NCBI GenBank assembly: GCA_043769005.1
Contig: JAYVJV010000189.1
Coordinates: forward strand, 1-26,586
Direction of reading: 5' to 3'
Length of the DNA stretch: 26,586 bases
Source of the DNA: JAAFIP01 sp043769005
Lineage (GTDB): Bacteria; Pseudomonadota; Gammaproteobacteria; Burkholderiales; Burkholderiaceae_C
Part shown: in pieces, positions 1 to 7,423 of the stretch
Layout of the letters: the number at the start of each line of letters is the position of its first letter
How positions within the stretch are numbered: position 1 is the first letter of the stretch
Position numbers and translations under genes: made by a program
The notes under the pieces: generated by a model
What the model was told of the DNA's origin: nothing
The model's database searches: none
The model's input: only the letters and a program-made list of their open reading frames with translations

Positions 1-348
1 GGCCACGTCCATGGCCTTGTACTTGGCGTACAGGCGCTCGTCACTGCCCAGGCGGGTATAAAACTCGGTGATCTTGGGCAGCGCCTCGTTGTAGGCGGCA
101 CGCAGCTCGGTCGTGTCGGCGACAGAGTTGAGGTGGCTCACAGCGCCCCAGGCTCGGCCCAGTTTTTCGTTCACCACATCCAGCGCTTTGCTCATGGCCA
201 GCCACTGGGCCGGGAAGTCTGTAGCCGCAACTTGCTCTAGCGCCGCATTGGCTTCTATGAGCAGCGCGTCAATGGCCGGGGCTACGTGGGCAGGCTGGAT
301 GGCCGCGAACTGGGGTAGGTCGGTAAAGTCTAAAAGCGGATTGGTCAT
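1..348 (-). CDS. prlC: Oligopeptidase A, M3 family metallopeptidase (5' part only)
   Basis: This is the first 116 codons of a gene running off the left edge. The protein begins MTNPLLDFTDLPQF and contains AWGAVSHLNSV and TELRAAYNEALPKITEFY, which match the N-terminal helical domain of oligopeptidase A (E. coli PrlC also starts MTNPLL and has PVSHLNSV and ELREAY at this point). The family degrades short peptides, including cleaved signal peptides, in the cytoplasm. The zinc-binding HExxH site lies in the C-terminal half and is outside the window, so activity cannot be judged. The ATG at 348-346 is chosen because it gives the family's conserved N-terminus. There is no strong Shine-Dalgarno sequence in front of it. 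The frame is open to base 1. Confidence 0.9.
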   Translation of the reverse strand, partial: MTNPLLDFTDLPQFAAIQPAHVAPAIDALLIEANAALEQVAATDFPAQWLAMSKALDVVNEKLGRAWGAVSHLNSVADTTELRAAYNEALPKITEFYTRLGSDERLYAKYKAMDVA

Positions 349-416
349 GGAGTTTTAGATGTGGCGCGGGTGGGTTAATTCAAGGTTTTTGTAGCTGGCT
401 GCGGGCTTGAATACAT

Positions 417-592
417 TTTTTGAACGCAGAGGGCGCAAAGGTTTCGCAGAAAGCGCAGAAGAAGAAAAAAAATAAATACAAAATAAATTCAAAATAAATT
501 GAAACTCAAATTCAAAATTTTTTCTTTTTTGTATTCCTTTCTCCTCTTTTTTGCGCCCTTTGCGAAACCTTCGCGCCCTCTGCGTTCAAAAA
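417..592. repeat. Large imperfect inverted repeat with A/T-rich centre
   Basis: The gap between prlC and yhbY (349-620) holds no gene. It does hold two inverted arms, 417-456 and 553-592, which pair at 36 of 40 positions; the outer 20 bases (TTTTTGAACGCAGAGGGCGC) match perfectly. Between the arms are about 96 bases rich in A and T. Each arm also repeats the theme GCGCAAAGG / GCAGAAAGCGC internally. RNA from either strand could fold into a long hairpin. Because it lies downstream of yhbY and upstream of prlC on the minus strand, it could terminate or process yhbY transcripts. It looks like an intergenic non-coding repeat element; I cannot name its family. Confidence 0.75.
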
Positions 593-620
593 TTCCCCGG
601 TATTCAGGTTTTCAACAACC

Positions 621-1094
621 TTAGCCCTGCGAAGCCTTCTTCACCGACTTCTGTTTCACCTTGGCCCGCTTGACGGTACCGCCGCGCGTCAGTCGCTCAT
701 TGCCCAGTACGCGTAGCATTTTCACTTCAGGGCGTTGGCCGCCTCGGCTGCTGTATTTCAAGATTTTCACGTCTTTGGGGCCAGACATGCGGTCTTCGTC
801 CACGGTTTTCTCTTTGGCGACCTTGGGTCGCCACAGCACCAGCAGTTTGCCGATGTTCTGGATCTGCGCTGCGCCCAGCGTATCGGCCAAGTCGTTGTAG
901 TAGCCCAGGCGCGCCTCGCGGTCGTCGCCCAGCACCCGCACCTTGATCAGGCCATGAGATTTGAGGGCGTTGTCCACTTCTTTGGTTACTGCGGGGGTCA
1001 GGCCATCGCCCCCGATCATCACCACCGGGTCGAGGTGGTGCGCGTCGGCGCGGTGGGCTTTTCGGTCTTGGATAGAGAGTGCTATTCTGGTCAT
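621..1094 (-). CDS. yhbY: YhbY-family RNA-binding protein (CRS1/YhbY, CRM domain)
   Basis: The protein has 157 residues. The first ~95 form a CRM domain: RKAHRADAHHLDPVVMIGGDG with the GxxG-like loop, then VDNALKSHGLIKVRVLGDDR and LGAAQIQNIGKLLVLWRP, all typical of YhbY. The family binds RNA and is associated with pre-50S ribosomal particles. The remaining ~60 residues are a basic tail (for example VKRAKVKQKSVKKASQG) that E. coli YhbY lacks; it probably adds nonspecific RNA affinity. The gene is divergent from rlmE, with 16 bases between the start codons. This pairing of two ribosome-maturation genes is common in proteobacteria. The ATG at 1094 is set by the conserved N-terminus (MTRIALSIQDRKAHRA). 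Confidence 0.9.
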   Translation of the reverse strand: MTRIALSIQDRKAHRADAHHLDPVVMIGGDGLTPAVTKEVDNALKSHGLIKVRVLGDDREARLGYYNDLADTLGAAQIQNIGKLLVLWRPKVAKEKTVDEDRMSGPKDVKILKYSSRGGQRPEVKMLRVLGNERLTRGGTVKRAKVKQKSVKKASQG

Positions 1095-1100
1095 GGGACA

Positions 1101-1128
1101 ATTATCCTCTATGAAGACGAAAACTCAA
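1101..1128 (-). promoter_or_regulatory. Candidate sigma-70 promoter of yhbY
   Basis: Read on the minus strand, TTGAGT (1128-1123), a 16-base spacer and GATAAT (1106-1101) form a reasonable -35/-10 pair. The expected start site lies about 6-7 bases further on, at or next to the yhbY ATG (1094), so the transcript could be nearly leaderless. The -35 lies inside the rlmE coding sequence. Assigned by eye only. Confidence 0.4.
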
Positions 1129-1833
1129 TCCAAAAAGGTCAATAAAGCTTGGCTCAACGACCATGTGAACGACCCCTACGTCAAGCAGGCCAAAATTGAC
1201 GGCTATCGGGCGCGGGCGGCTTACAAGCTCAAGGAAATTGACGAGACCTTTAAGCTCATCAAGCCCGGCAACGTGGTGGTGGATCTGGGCAGTACACCGG
1301 GTGCCTGGAGCCAGTATGTGCGCCGCCGCCTCTCACCCACGGGCGCAGCCGTAGGGGCGCTGAACGGCAGCATCATTGCGCTGGACATCTTGCCGATGGA
1401 GCCGATTGAGGGCGTGGAGTTCATCCTGGGCGACTTTACCGAGCAGGCAACGCTGGATATTTTGCTGCAAAAAGTGCAGCTGCTTACGCCAGTATCTAAA
1501 GGGCCAGAGCCAGATTTTGAAGTTAAAACAACTAACCTGCGTGTGGTAGACGTGGTGGTCAGCGACATAGCCCCTAACCTCTCGGGCATTGCCGACACCG
1601 ACGCCGCGCGCATCGAGCTGTTGATTGAGCTGGCGGTAGATTTTGCGCAAAACCAGCTCAAACCCGAGGGCGCACTGGTGGTCAAGCTGTTCCATGGTGG
1701 GGCCTATGAGCCGATGGTCAAGCTGTTTCGGCAGACCTTCAAGGTGGTTAAGCCCTTTAAGCCCAAGTCCAGCCGCGACAAGTCGTCCGAGACGTTTTTG
1801 GTGGGCATGGGCTTGAAATCACATCCTGCGTGA
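1111..1833 (+). CDS. rlmE: 23S rRNA 2'-O-ribose methyltransferase RlmE (FtsJ)
   Basis: This 240-residue protein methylates the 2'-OH of U2552 in 23S rRNA of the 50S subunit, using S-adenosylmethionine. The SAM-binding motif VDLGSTPGAWSQYV (57-70) and the K-D-K-E catalytic tetrad are visible: K39 (RAAYKL), D152 (SDIAPNLSG), K192 (VVKLF) and E227 (SSETFLVG). The spacings D-K (40) and K-E (35) equal those of E. coli RlmE, but K39 to D152 is 27 residues longer. About 8 extra residues follow the SAM motif. About 19 more (roughly 122-141) lie where a copy of the interspersed repeat sits (1470-1530). The ATG at 1111 is chosen because the protein then starts with a basic tail before AWLNDHVNDPYVKQA. 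Upstream in-frame codons overlap yhbY. No ftsH gene follows, unlike the usual arrangement. Confidence 0.93.
   Translation: MKTKTQSKKVNKAWLNDHVNDPYVKQAKIDGYRARAAYKLKEIDETFKLIKPGNVVVDLGSTPGAWSQYVRRRLSPTGAAVGALNGSIIALDILPMEPIEGVEFILGDFTEQATLDILLQKVQLLTPVSKGPEPDFEVKTTNLRVVDVVVSDIAPNLSGIADTDAARIELLIELAVDFAQNQLKPEGALVVKLFHGGAYEPMVKLFRQTFKVVKPFKPKSSRDKSSETFLVGMGLKSHPA
1470..1530 (-). repeat. Interspersed repeat copy inside rlmE
   Basis: The reverse complement of this stretch contains GGCGTAAGCAGCT preceded by GCTCTGGCCCTTTAGATACT. It aligns with the trmB copy (23716-23748) at 25 of 33 positions without gaps. Orientation is stated relative to the yejF copy (plus). It coincides with the ~19 extra residues of RlmE (QLLTPVSKGPEPDFEVKTT). 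The match is best over the AGCTGCTTACGCC core (1478-1490); the outer limits are approximate. Confidence 0.6.
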
Positions 1834-1859
1834 ACGGGAGTAAACCCGATGGGCAGCTT

Positions 1860-1888
1860 GCAATCAGTGCAGCTAGCGCAGTGATTGC
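1860..1888. terminator. Hairpin between convergent rlmE and kinase genes
   Basis: GCAATCAGTGC (1860-1870), a 7-base loop AGCTAGC, and GCAGTGATTGC (1878-1888) form an 11-bp stem with one mismatch. It overlaps the last codons of the minus-strand kinase and lies 27 bases after the rlmE stop. No T-run follows on either strand, so it may act in transcript-end stability rather than as a canonical intrinsic terminator. Confidence 0.4.
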
Positions 1889-4149
1889 ACGGCAGCGTGT
1901 GTGGCGTGTGCCGTTTGCGTAAGCTCTTTGGCAAATGTCTTGGGTATGCTAACCGTGGTGGATGCTACGGCTTTTTCGATGTCGGCCAGTACATGGCCTA
2001 AAGAGGTCAGGCCCATCAGCATGCATACACCTTTGAGCTGGTGTGCCAGCGTGCCTGCCACGCTGCTTTGGCCTTGCGCCAATGCCATAGTGAGGGCCTG
2101 GATGTCATTGGGCTCGGGCCCAAACAGAGCCTGGATTTGTTTTTCTACGGTCTCTGGTGGCATTAAGTCAACAAAATCGCGGAAGGTTTGAGCGTGTACA
2201 CAGGGCGAAGCAGGGTGTTTGCTGCCAAGCATGGTTGGTGCATCGGTGCTTACATCGACAGATGTGGGGCTCTGCGCAGAAGGCTGTGCAGCCGTACCCA
2301 GCAAAGGTGCCAATGCCTTGCGCAAGCCGTCTTCCAGGAGGGGTTTGGTGATAAATCCATCGGCCCCAGCTTCCAGCGCATTTTGGCGGGTGTCGTTCAA
2401 AATGTCGGCACTGACCATGATAATTTTGGTACTCGCCGCCGCGCTGGGGAGCTGGCGTATGGCGCGTGTCGCGCTGATGCCATCCATAACGGGCATGTGC
2501 AGATCCATCAGCACAACATCGTAGGGCTGGGTTTGCACGCAGTCCAAGGCTTGCGCCCCGTTGTCGCAATTGTCGGCACTATGGCCCATTTTCTCCAGCA
2601 AAATACATAGGTATTTGGCGTTGATGGGGTGATCATCTGCGACCAGGACACGCAAACTGCGCAGGTGTTGGTGCACCAGCGCTCCCTGGGCAGGCACGCT
2701 AGGCGCATCTGCCAGATGCACGGGCAGGGTCACCGTAAATTCGGTGCCTATGCCCACGGTGCTGTCTACGCTGATGTGTCCACTCATCATTTGCACCAGG
2801 TTGCGTGTAATCTCCAGCCCCAAGCCGGTGCCACCGTGTCTGCGTTGCATGGTGCTGTCGGCCTGGTGAAAACGGGTAAACAAGCCCTCCAATACGCTAG
2901 CGTCCATACCGACACCCGTATCCTTAACGCTGATTTGCATGGCTTGTCCATCACCAGCATGGGGCGTGGGCAGTAACGCTAGTCGCAGCTCGACCTTGCC
3001 AGCATCGCTGAACTTGATGGCATTGCTCAACAGGTTAAACAGTACCTGGCTCAGGCGAGTGGCATCGGCCTGGATCCAGGCCGGCAAGTGGGGGTCTTGG
3101 TGTACCACCAGCGTAAGGTTTTTATTCCTGGCCGTGACCTGCATCAAGGCTTCAACTTCCGCGATCAAATGGCCCAAATGCACAGGAGACAGGCGCAGTT
3201 TCATGGTGCCGGACTCGATGGTGGATATGTCCAGGATGTCGTTCAAAATACCCAGTAAATGGCGCGACGATGCCAGCGCCGTGTTGGCATATTCCTGCTG
3301 CACGCGCGACAAAGAAGTATCGGACAGTAAATTGAGCATGCCCAGCAAACCCTGAAATGGCGTACGCAGTTCATGGCTCATATTGGTCAAAAAAACGCTT
3401 TTAGCCTGGTTGGCACTGTCGGCGCGGCGGCTTGCCAGGTGCAGACGACGGGTGAACTTGGTCAGCTCCAGGTTATGCATGCGCTGCCTGCGTACATACA
3501 GGATCAAACCGATCAAGGAGCCCAGCAGGATGAGCCACTGCAATGCGGCCAATACAACGATATACCAGCTTTGATTTTTAATCGTCGCATTGCGCGCATC
3601 GATTTCACGACTGACGGTGTTGGTGGAGAAGTTGGTTAAATCGCGTAGCGTCTCTTCATCGGTGTTGGCGTGCAGCAAGAGTGCTTTGACCGCATCGATA
3701 TTGAGGGGGCGCGCGTTTAAAGCTGATATGACTGGGTCGGCTAGTTGTACAAAGCCTTCAAGCGCCGTAACGACTGCTCGGAACTCTTGGGTGCCATGCA
3801 AATAATCCAGTGATGGACTGGATTTTAATAAATCAAATCGGCTGAAAAAAATGTCGTAGCGCAGGGCTAACTCTTGTTGCACACTAGAGCTTGGGTTTTC
3901 TATGACGTTGCGCAAGGCCATACGCAAGCGGCTGTGCTCCCGCTCAAACTGGTAAGTGATCCACAGTACCGAGTCGACTCTGCTTTGCGCCGCAACTTGC
4001 AACAATTGCGATTTTTGCAATTGAATCATCAGCACCGGAATGGTCGCTAAAAAAAATGAAAAAATTGTCAACACAGCCATGGATGCTGCATTGATTTTTA
4101 ACCTGGGTAAAAATCTTGATTTAGGGGTGGACGGGGCCGAGGTGGGCAT
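1873..4149 (-). CDS. Hybrid sensor histidine kinase (HisKA-HATPase-REC-Hpt)
   Basis: The 758-residue inner-membrane protein has one membrane segment at about 22-42 and another at about 195-218, with a ~150-residue, mostly helical periplasmic sensor between them. HisKA follows with phospho-acceptor H259 in MSHELRTPFQGLLGML. The HATPase domain has the N box (NLLSNAIKF, 372-380), G1 (DTGVGM, 410-415) and G2 (HGGTGLGL, 438-445). The receiver has acidic pair D505/D506, phospho-acceptor D549 (VVLMDLHMP) and K602. A C-terminal Hpt domain has H703 (AHQLKGVCM). All phosphorelay residues appear intact, so His-Asp-His transfer is possible. The output is a separate, unlinked response regulator; none is encoded here. 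It lies 29 bases downstream of the SUOX-fold gene, so the two are probably cotranscribed, and that periplasmic protein is the natural candidate partner for the sensor. The ligand is unknown. Confidence 0.9.
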   Translation of the reverse strand: MPTSAPSTPKSRFLPRLKINAASMAVLTIFSFFLATIPVLMIQLQKSQLLQVAAQSRVDSVLWITYQFEREHSRLRMALRNVIENPSSSVQQELALRYDIFFSRFDLLKSSPSLDYLHGTQEFRAVVTALEGFVQLADPVISALNARPLNIDAVKALLLHANTDEETLRDLTNFSTNTVSREIDARNATIKNQSWYIVVLAALQWLILLGSLIGLILYVRRQRMHNLELTKFTRRLHLASRRADSANQAKSVFLTNMSHELRTPFQGLLGMLNLLSDTSLSRVQQEYANTALASSRHLLGILNDILDISTIESGTMKLRLSPVHLGHLIAEVEALMQVTARNKNLTLVVHQDPHLPAWIQADATRLSQVLFNLLSNAIKFSDAGKVELRLALLPTPHAGDGQAMQISVKDTGVGMDASVLEGLFTRFHQADSTMQRRHGGTGLGLEITRNLVQMMSGHISVDSTVGIGTEFTVTLPVHLADAPSVPAQGALVHQHLRSLRVLVADDHPINAKYLCILLEKMGHSADNCDNGAQALDCVQTQPYDVVLMDLHMPVMDGISATRAIRQLPSAAASTKIIMVSADILNDTRQNALEAGADGFITKPLLEDGLRKALAPLLGTAAQPSAQSPTSVDVSTDAPTMLGSKHPASPCVHAQTFRDFVDLMPPETVEKQIQALFGPEPNDIQALTMALAQGQSSVAGTLAHQLKGVCMLMGLTSLGHVLADIEKAVASTTVSIPKTFAKELTQTAHATHAAVQSLR

Positions 4150-4178
4150 TGCGGGAAGAAGCCAGAATGTCGTGCGTA

Positions 4179-4712
4179 CTACTCGACGCTTAAGGCCTTA
4201 AGTTGCCAGATACTGCGGCTATAGTAGGTCAGGTTCTTGAGCTCTTGAGCACTGTCAAAAGGGTAGATGACAAAGAGCGGCCCTTTTTCGCGCACACTAA
4301 TGACTTTGCCATCAATTTGGCTGGCCAGGATGACATCGTATTTAAGGACATCGGTCATGGGAATATTGATTTTGTAGTCATTCAAAGCGGTGGCTTTGAT
4401 ACTGCTGCCGCTCGCCTTGAGAGCTTGCAGCAGATCTCTGAGCAAGGGGCCGGTAAACTTGACCGGGGTTTTAAACCAGGGTGTAGCCGTGACAAAACTG
4501 TGCTGCGGTAAAGTGTCTAACAGAGCCGCATCAAAAACAGCAGAGTCCGGGGTATTTTTGATGCCAATTTTACCACTGACGGTCAATATCACGGGGGAGG
4601 CCGATACATCCTTGGGCAGTTCAAATGCGCTCAGCCAGGGAGCGCACAGGGTCAGCAAGAATACTATAAAAGTTTTAACAATCGTTGAGCAAATGAAGTG
4701 GGTAGTACGCAT
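4179..4712 (-). CDS. Periplasmic SUOX-fold (molybdopterin-oxidoreductase-like) protein
   Basis: The 177-residue protein starts with a signal peptide (CSTIVKTFIVFLLTLCAPWLSA, then FELPKD). The mature part resembles the oxidoreductase molybdopterin-binding (SUOX) fold: VTATPWFKTPVKFTGPLL, then ALNDYKINIPMTDV, YDVILASQIDGK and EKGPLFVIYPFD. There is no cysteine after the signal peptide, so the cysteine that ligates molybdenum in true sulfite-oxidase-type enzymes is absent; a catalytic Mo role is unlikely. The gene precedes the hybrid kinase by 29 bases in the same direction. I infer a ligand-binding or accessory sensor function for the kinase. The ATG at 4712 is preferred: the only upstream start is a TTG (4727), and the ATG gives a normal signal peptide. 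Confidence 0.75.
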   Translation of the reverse strand: MRTTHFICSTIVKTFIVFLLTLCAPWLSAFELPKDVSASPVILTVSGKIGIKNTPDSAVFDAALLDTLPQHSFVTATPWFKTPVKFTGPLLRDLLQALKASGSSIKATALNDYKINIPMTDVLKYDVILASQIDGKVISVREKGPLFVIYPFDSAQELKNLTYYSRSIWQLKALSVE

Positions 4713-4783
4713 ATATTTTTGACGCAATATTCAATGTCATAGATTCTGCGTCAATACCCCAGCTATGTCATTATCGAATCTAC

Positions 4784-5569
4784 TTAGCTTAATGGCCCCG
4801 CGACTTTGCTATAGCCGCCATCGACATAGGTGATCTCGGCGCTGACACCGGCGGCCAGGTCACTGAGTAAAAACGCCGCTACATTGCCTACGTCTTCGAT
4901 GGACACGTTACGCCGAATGGGCGAAGCGTCGGCAACCACACTTAATATTTTGCCAAAATCTTTGATACCACTGGCTGCCAAAGTTTTAATCGGCCCCGCG
5001 CTGATGCCGTTGGCCCGCAGGCCACGGCCTTGCGCGCCCAGCGAGCCCGCCAGGTAGCGCACCGAAGCCTCTAGCGAGGCCTTGGCCAGGCCCATGGTGT
5101 TGTAGTTGGGCACAATGCGCTCGGCACCCAGGTAGGTCAGGGTCAGCAAGGCCGCGTTGTCGTTCAGGTAGGGCAGGGCCGCCTTGGCCATGGCCGGGTA
5201 GCTGTAGGCGCTGATGTCGTGCGCAATCTTGAAGCCCTCGCGCGACAAGCCTTCCAAAAAGTCGCCCGCAATCGCCTCGCGCGGGGCAAAGCCGATGCTG
5301 TGCACAAAACCGTCAAATTTGGGCCAAGTTTGCGCCAGGTCGCTAAATAGCTTGATAATTTGCTCGTCGCTGCCCACGTCGCATTCAAAGATCAGTTTGC
5401 TGTCAAAATCGGCTGCAAACTGCGCCGTGCGCTCTTTAAACCTCTCGCCCACATAGCTCAGTGCAATTTCAGCGCCCTCGCGCCTACAGGCTTTGGCGAT
5501 ACCATAGGCGATAGAGCGGTTAGACAACACGCCAGAGATTAATAATTTTTTGCCGTTAAGGAAACCCAT
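4784..5569 (-). CDS. fabI: Enoyl-[acyl-carrier-protein] reductase (NADH), FabI
   Basis: The 261-residue cytoplasmic enzyme reduces trans-2-enoyl-ACP in the last step of each fatty acid elongation cycle (FAS II). It is an SDR-fold protein with the FabI-type nucleotide motif GVLSNRSIAYGIA (13-25) and SIGFAP (91-96). The catalytic residues are Y146 (TYLGAE), Y156 and K163 (YNTMGLAKASLEA), the same numbering as E. coli FabI (262 residues). ISAGPIKTLAASGI and VDGGYS close the fold. G93 is present at the position where triclosan-resistance changes are known in E. coli. GAGG lies just before the ATG at 5569. The gene is divergent from yejA, with only 37 bases between start codons, so at least one promoter must lie inside coding sequence. 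Confidence 0.97.
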   Translation of the reverse strand: MGFLNGKKLLISGVLSNRSIAYGIAKACRREGAEIALSYVGERFKERTAQFAADFDSKLIFECDVGSDEQIIKLFSDLAQTWPKFDGFVHSIGFAPREAIAGDFLEGLSREGFKIAHDISAYSYPAMAKAALPYLNDNAALLTLTYLGAERIVPNYNTMGLAKASLEASVRYLAGSLGAQGRGLRANGISAGPIKTLAASGIKDFGKILSVVADASPIRRNVSIEDVGNVAAFLLSDLAAGVSAEITYVDGGYSKVAGPLS

Positions 5570-5606
5570 TAGTGCCTCTTAGTAAAAGTCAGTGCAGAAT
5601 TGTCGC

Positions 5607-7421
5607 ATGCGCACGCTAGGTTTCTTATTTTTACTTTGGATGGCGGTCCCGGCCTGGGCAGACTACGCTTATTCACAATATGGTGACGTGAAGTACCCGC
5701 CGGGTTTTACCCATTTTGATGATGTGAACCCCAATGCACCCAAAGGCGGGCGCATCGTGCTGGTGCCCAATAGCCGGGCGACCAATTTTGACAAATACAA
5801 CCCATTTATCTTGAAAGGCGAGCATCCACCGGGCCTGCATAACGAAGGGCAAAACTCCAGTTTGGTGTTTGAGACCTTGATGTCCGGATCTTCCGACGAA
5901 CCCAGCACCATGTACGGCCTGCTGGCCGAGGACATCCAAGTAGCAGCAGATGGCCTGTCTGCTGAGTTTCGCTTGAATGCTTTGGCTAAATTCAACAATG
6001 GCGACCCGGTATTGGCTAAAGACGTTAAGCACTCGTTTGACATGATCATGGGCAAGCTGGCTTCCCCGCGTACCAAGCTGCTGTATGACGACCTGAAAAG
6101 TGTGACCGTGACGGGTGAGCGCACGGTACGCTTTGACTTTAAAATTTCTGACAAGCATGTGCCGCTAGCGGCAGGCAGCATGATGATTTTTAGCCACAAA
6201 TGGGGGGGCGGCAAACCCTTTGACCAAATCATTACCGACAAGCCCATAGCCAGCGGTCCTTACCAGATTGGCCCGGTAGATTTTGGCAAGACCATCACTT
6301 ATGAGCGGCGTAAGGACTATTGGGGCAAGGACCTTAATGTCCGCAAAGGCACCTACAACTTTGATCAAATCACCTACAAAATTTACCGTGACGATACGGT
6401 GCGCCTGGAGGCGTTTAAAGCCGGGGAGTTTGATTTTTTAGAAGAAAACACCGCCCGCCGATGGGCGCGCCAGTATGTAGGGCGCAAATTCACGTCGGGT
6501 GAGTTGGTGAAGGTGGAGTTTCCCAATCCCAACCCCGGTTTTTACCAAGGCTATGCATTCAATACCCGCAAGCCCGTGTTTAAAGACGTGCGCGTACGTC
6601 AGGCGTTTTCGCTCGCCATGGATTTTGAGTGGATGAACCGGCAATTGTTCTTTAATGCCTACAAACGCATTCCATCGCATTTCTTAGCCGCAGAATTTGC
6701 AGCCGCCGGAAAGCCAGATGCAGAAGAACTGGCTGTACTCGAGCCATTGCGCGGCATGCTGGCACCAGAGATCTTTGCTGAGGTTCCCAAGCCCAGCAAT
6801 ACCGATGCACCATTTAGCCTGCGCTCAAATCTTTTGAAAGCGAGGACTTTGCTGGAGCAAGCTGGTTGGACCTACCGAGATGGCGCAATGCGCAACAAAG
6901 AGGGCGTGGCCATGGAGGTGGAAATACTCTTTGATAATCCTTCCCTGCAAAGGGTTGTGACACCGTTGCAGAAAAATCTTGAAAAATTGGGCATCCGTTT
7001 GAATTTTCGTATCGTTGATTTTGCATTGGCGAAAAAACGCTTGGATACTTTTGACTTTGAAATGACCAGTATTGCTGTAGGCACCAGCCCCACACCAGGC
7101 AAGGATTTGAACGACATGTTTGAGTCGGCCTCTGCGACCCGTGAAGGTAATTTGAATTACTGGGGCATTCAGGACAAGGCGGTGGATAAACTTTTGGCAC
7201 AAATTGTGGCCGCCCCCTCGCGCAAAGAACTGGCGGCCAATGTGCGCGCCCTGGATCGTATATTTGCCCACGGCTATTACGCTATTCCCAATTGGTATTC
7301 ACCCAGTTACCGTGTGGCGTTTAAAGATAAAAATTTTCAACGCCCCAACAAAATTCCCAAATACTATGGTGCGCAAAACTGGGTGATGAGCACCTGGTGG
7401 GCCACGCCAGAGCAAAAATAA
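5607..7421 (+). CDS. yejA: Peptide ABC transporter substrate-binding protein YejA
   Basis: The 604-residue periplasmic protein belongs to solute-binding protein family 5 (DppA/OppA-like), YejA branch. From ATG 5607 it has a signal peptide (RTLGFLFLLWMAVPAWA, then DYAYSQYGDVKYPPGFTHFD). An upstream in-frame GTG at 5592 would add five residues but is not needed. Typical features are FDDVNPNAPKGGRIVL, LVFETLMSGSSDEPSTMYGL, KDVKHSFDMIM and GPYQIG. The YejA-type FNTRKPVFKDVRVRQAFSLA is at about 318-337. The length equals that of E. coli YejA. It delivers short peptides to YejBE; in E. coli this importer takes up the antibiotic microcin C. It is the first gene of yejABEF, with two bases before yejB. 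Confidence 0.95.
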   Translation: MRTLGFLFLLWMAVPAWADYAYSQYGDVKYPPGFTHFDDVNPNAPKGGRIVLVPNSRATNFDKYNPFILKGEHPPGLHNEGQNSSLVFETLMSGSSDEPSTMYGLLAEDIQVAADGLSAEFRLNALAKFNNGDPVLAKDVKHSFDMIMGKLASPRTKLLYDDLKSVTVTGERTVRFDFKISDKHVPLAAGSMMIFSHKWGGGKPFDQIITDKPIASGPYQIGPVDFGKTITYERRKDYWGKDLNVRKGTYNFDQITYKIYRDDTVRLEAFKAGEFDFLEENTARRWARQYVGRKFTSGELVKVEFPNPNPGFYQGYAFNTRKPVFKDVRVRQAFSLAMDFEWMNRQLFFNAYKRIPSHFLAAEFAAAGKPDAEELAVLEPLRGMLAPEIFAEVPKPSNTDAPFSLRSNLLKARTLLEQAGWTYRDGAMRNKEGVAMEVEILFDNPSLQRVVTPLQKNLEKLGIRLNFRIVDFALAKKRLDTFDFEMTSIAVGTSPTPGKDLNDMFESASATREGNLNYWGIQDKAVDKLLAQIVAAPSRKELAANVRALDRIFAHGYYAIPNWYSPSYRVAFKDKNFQRPNKIPKYYGAQNWVMSTWWATPEQK

Positions 7422-7423
7422 TC

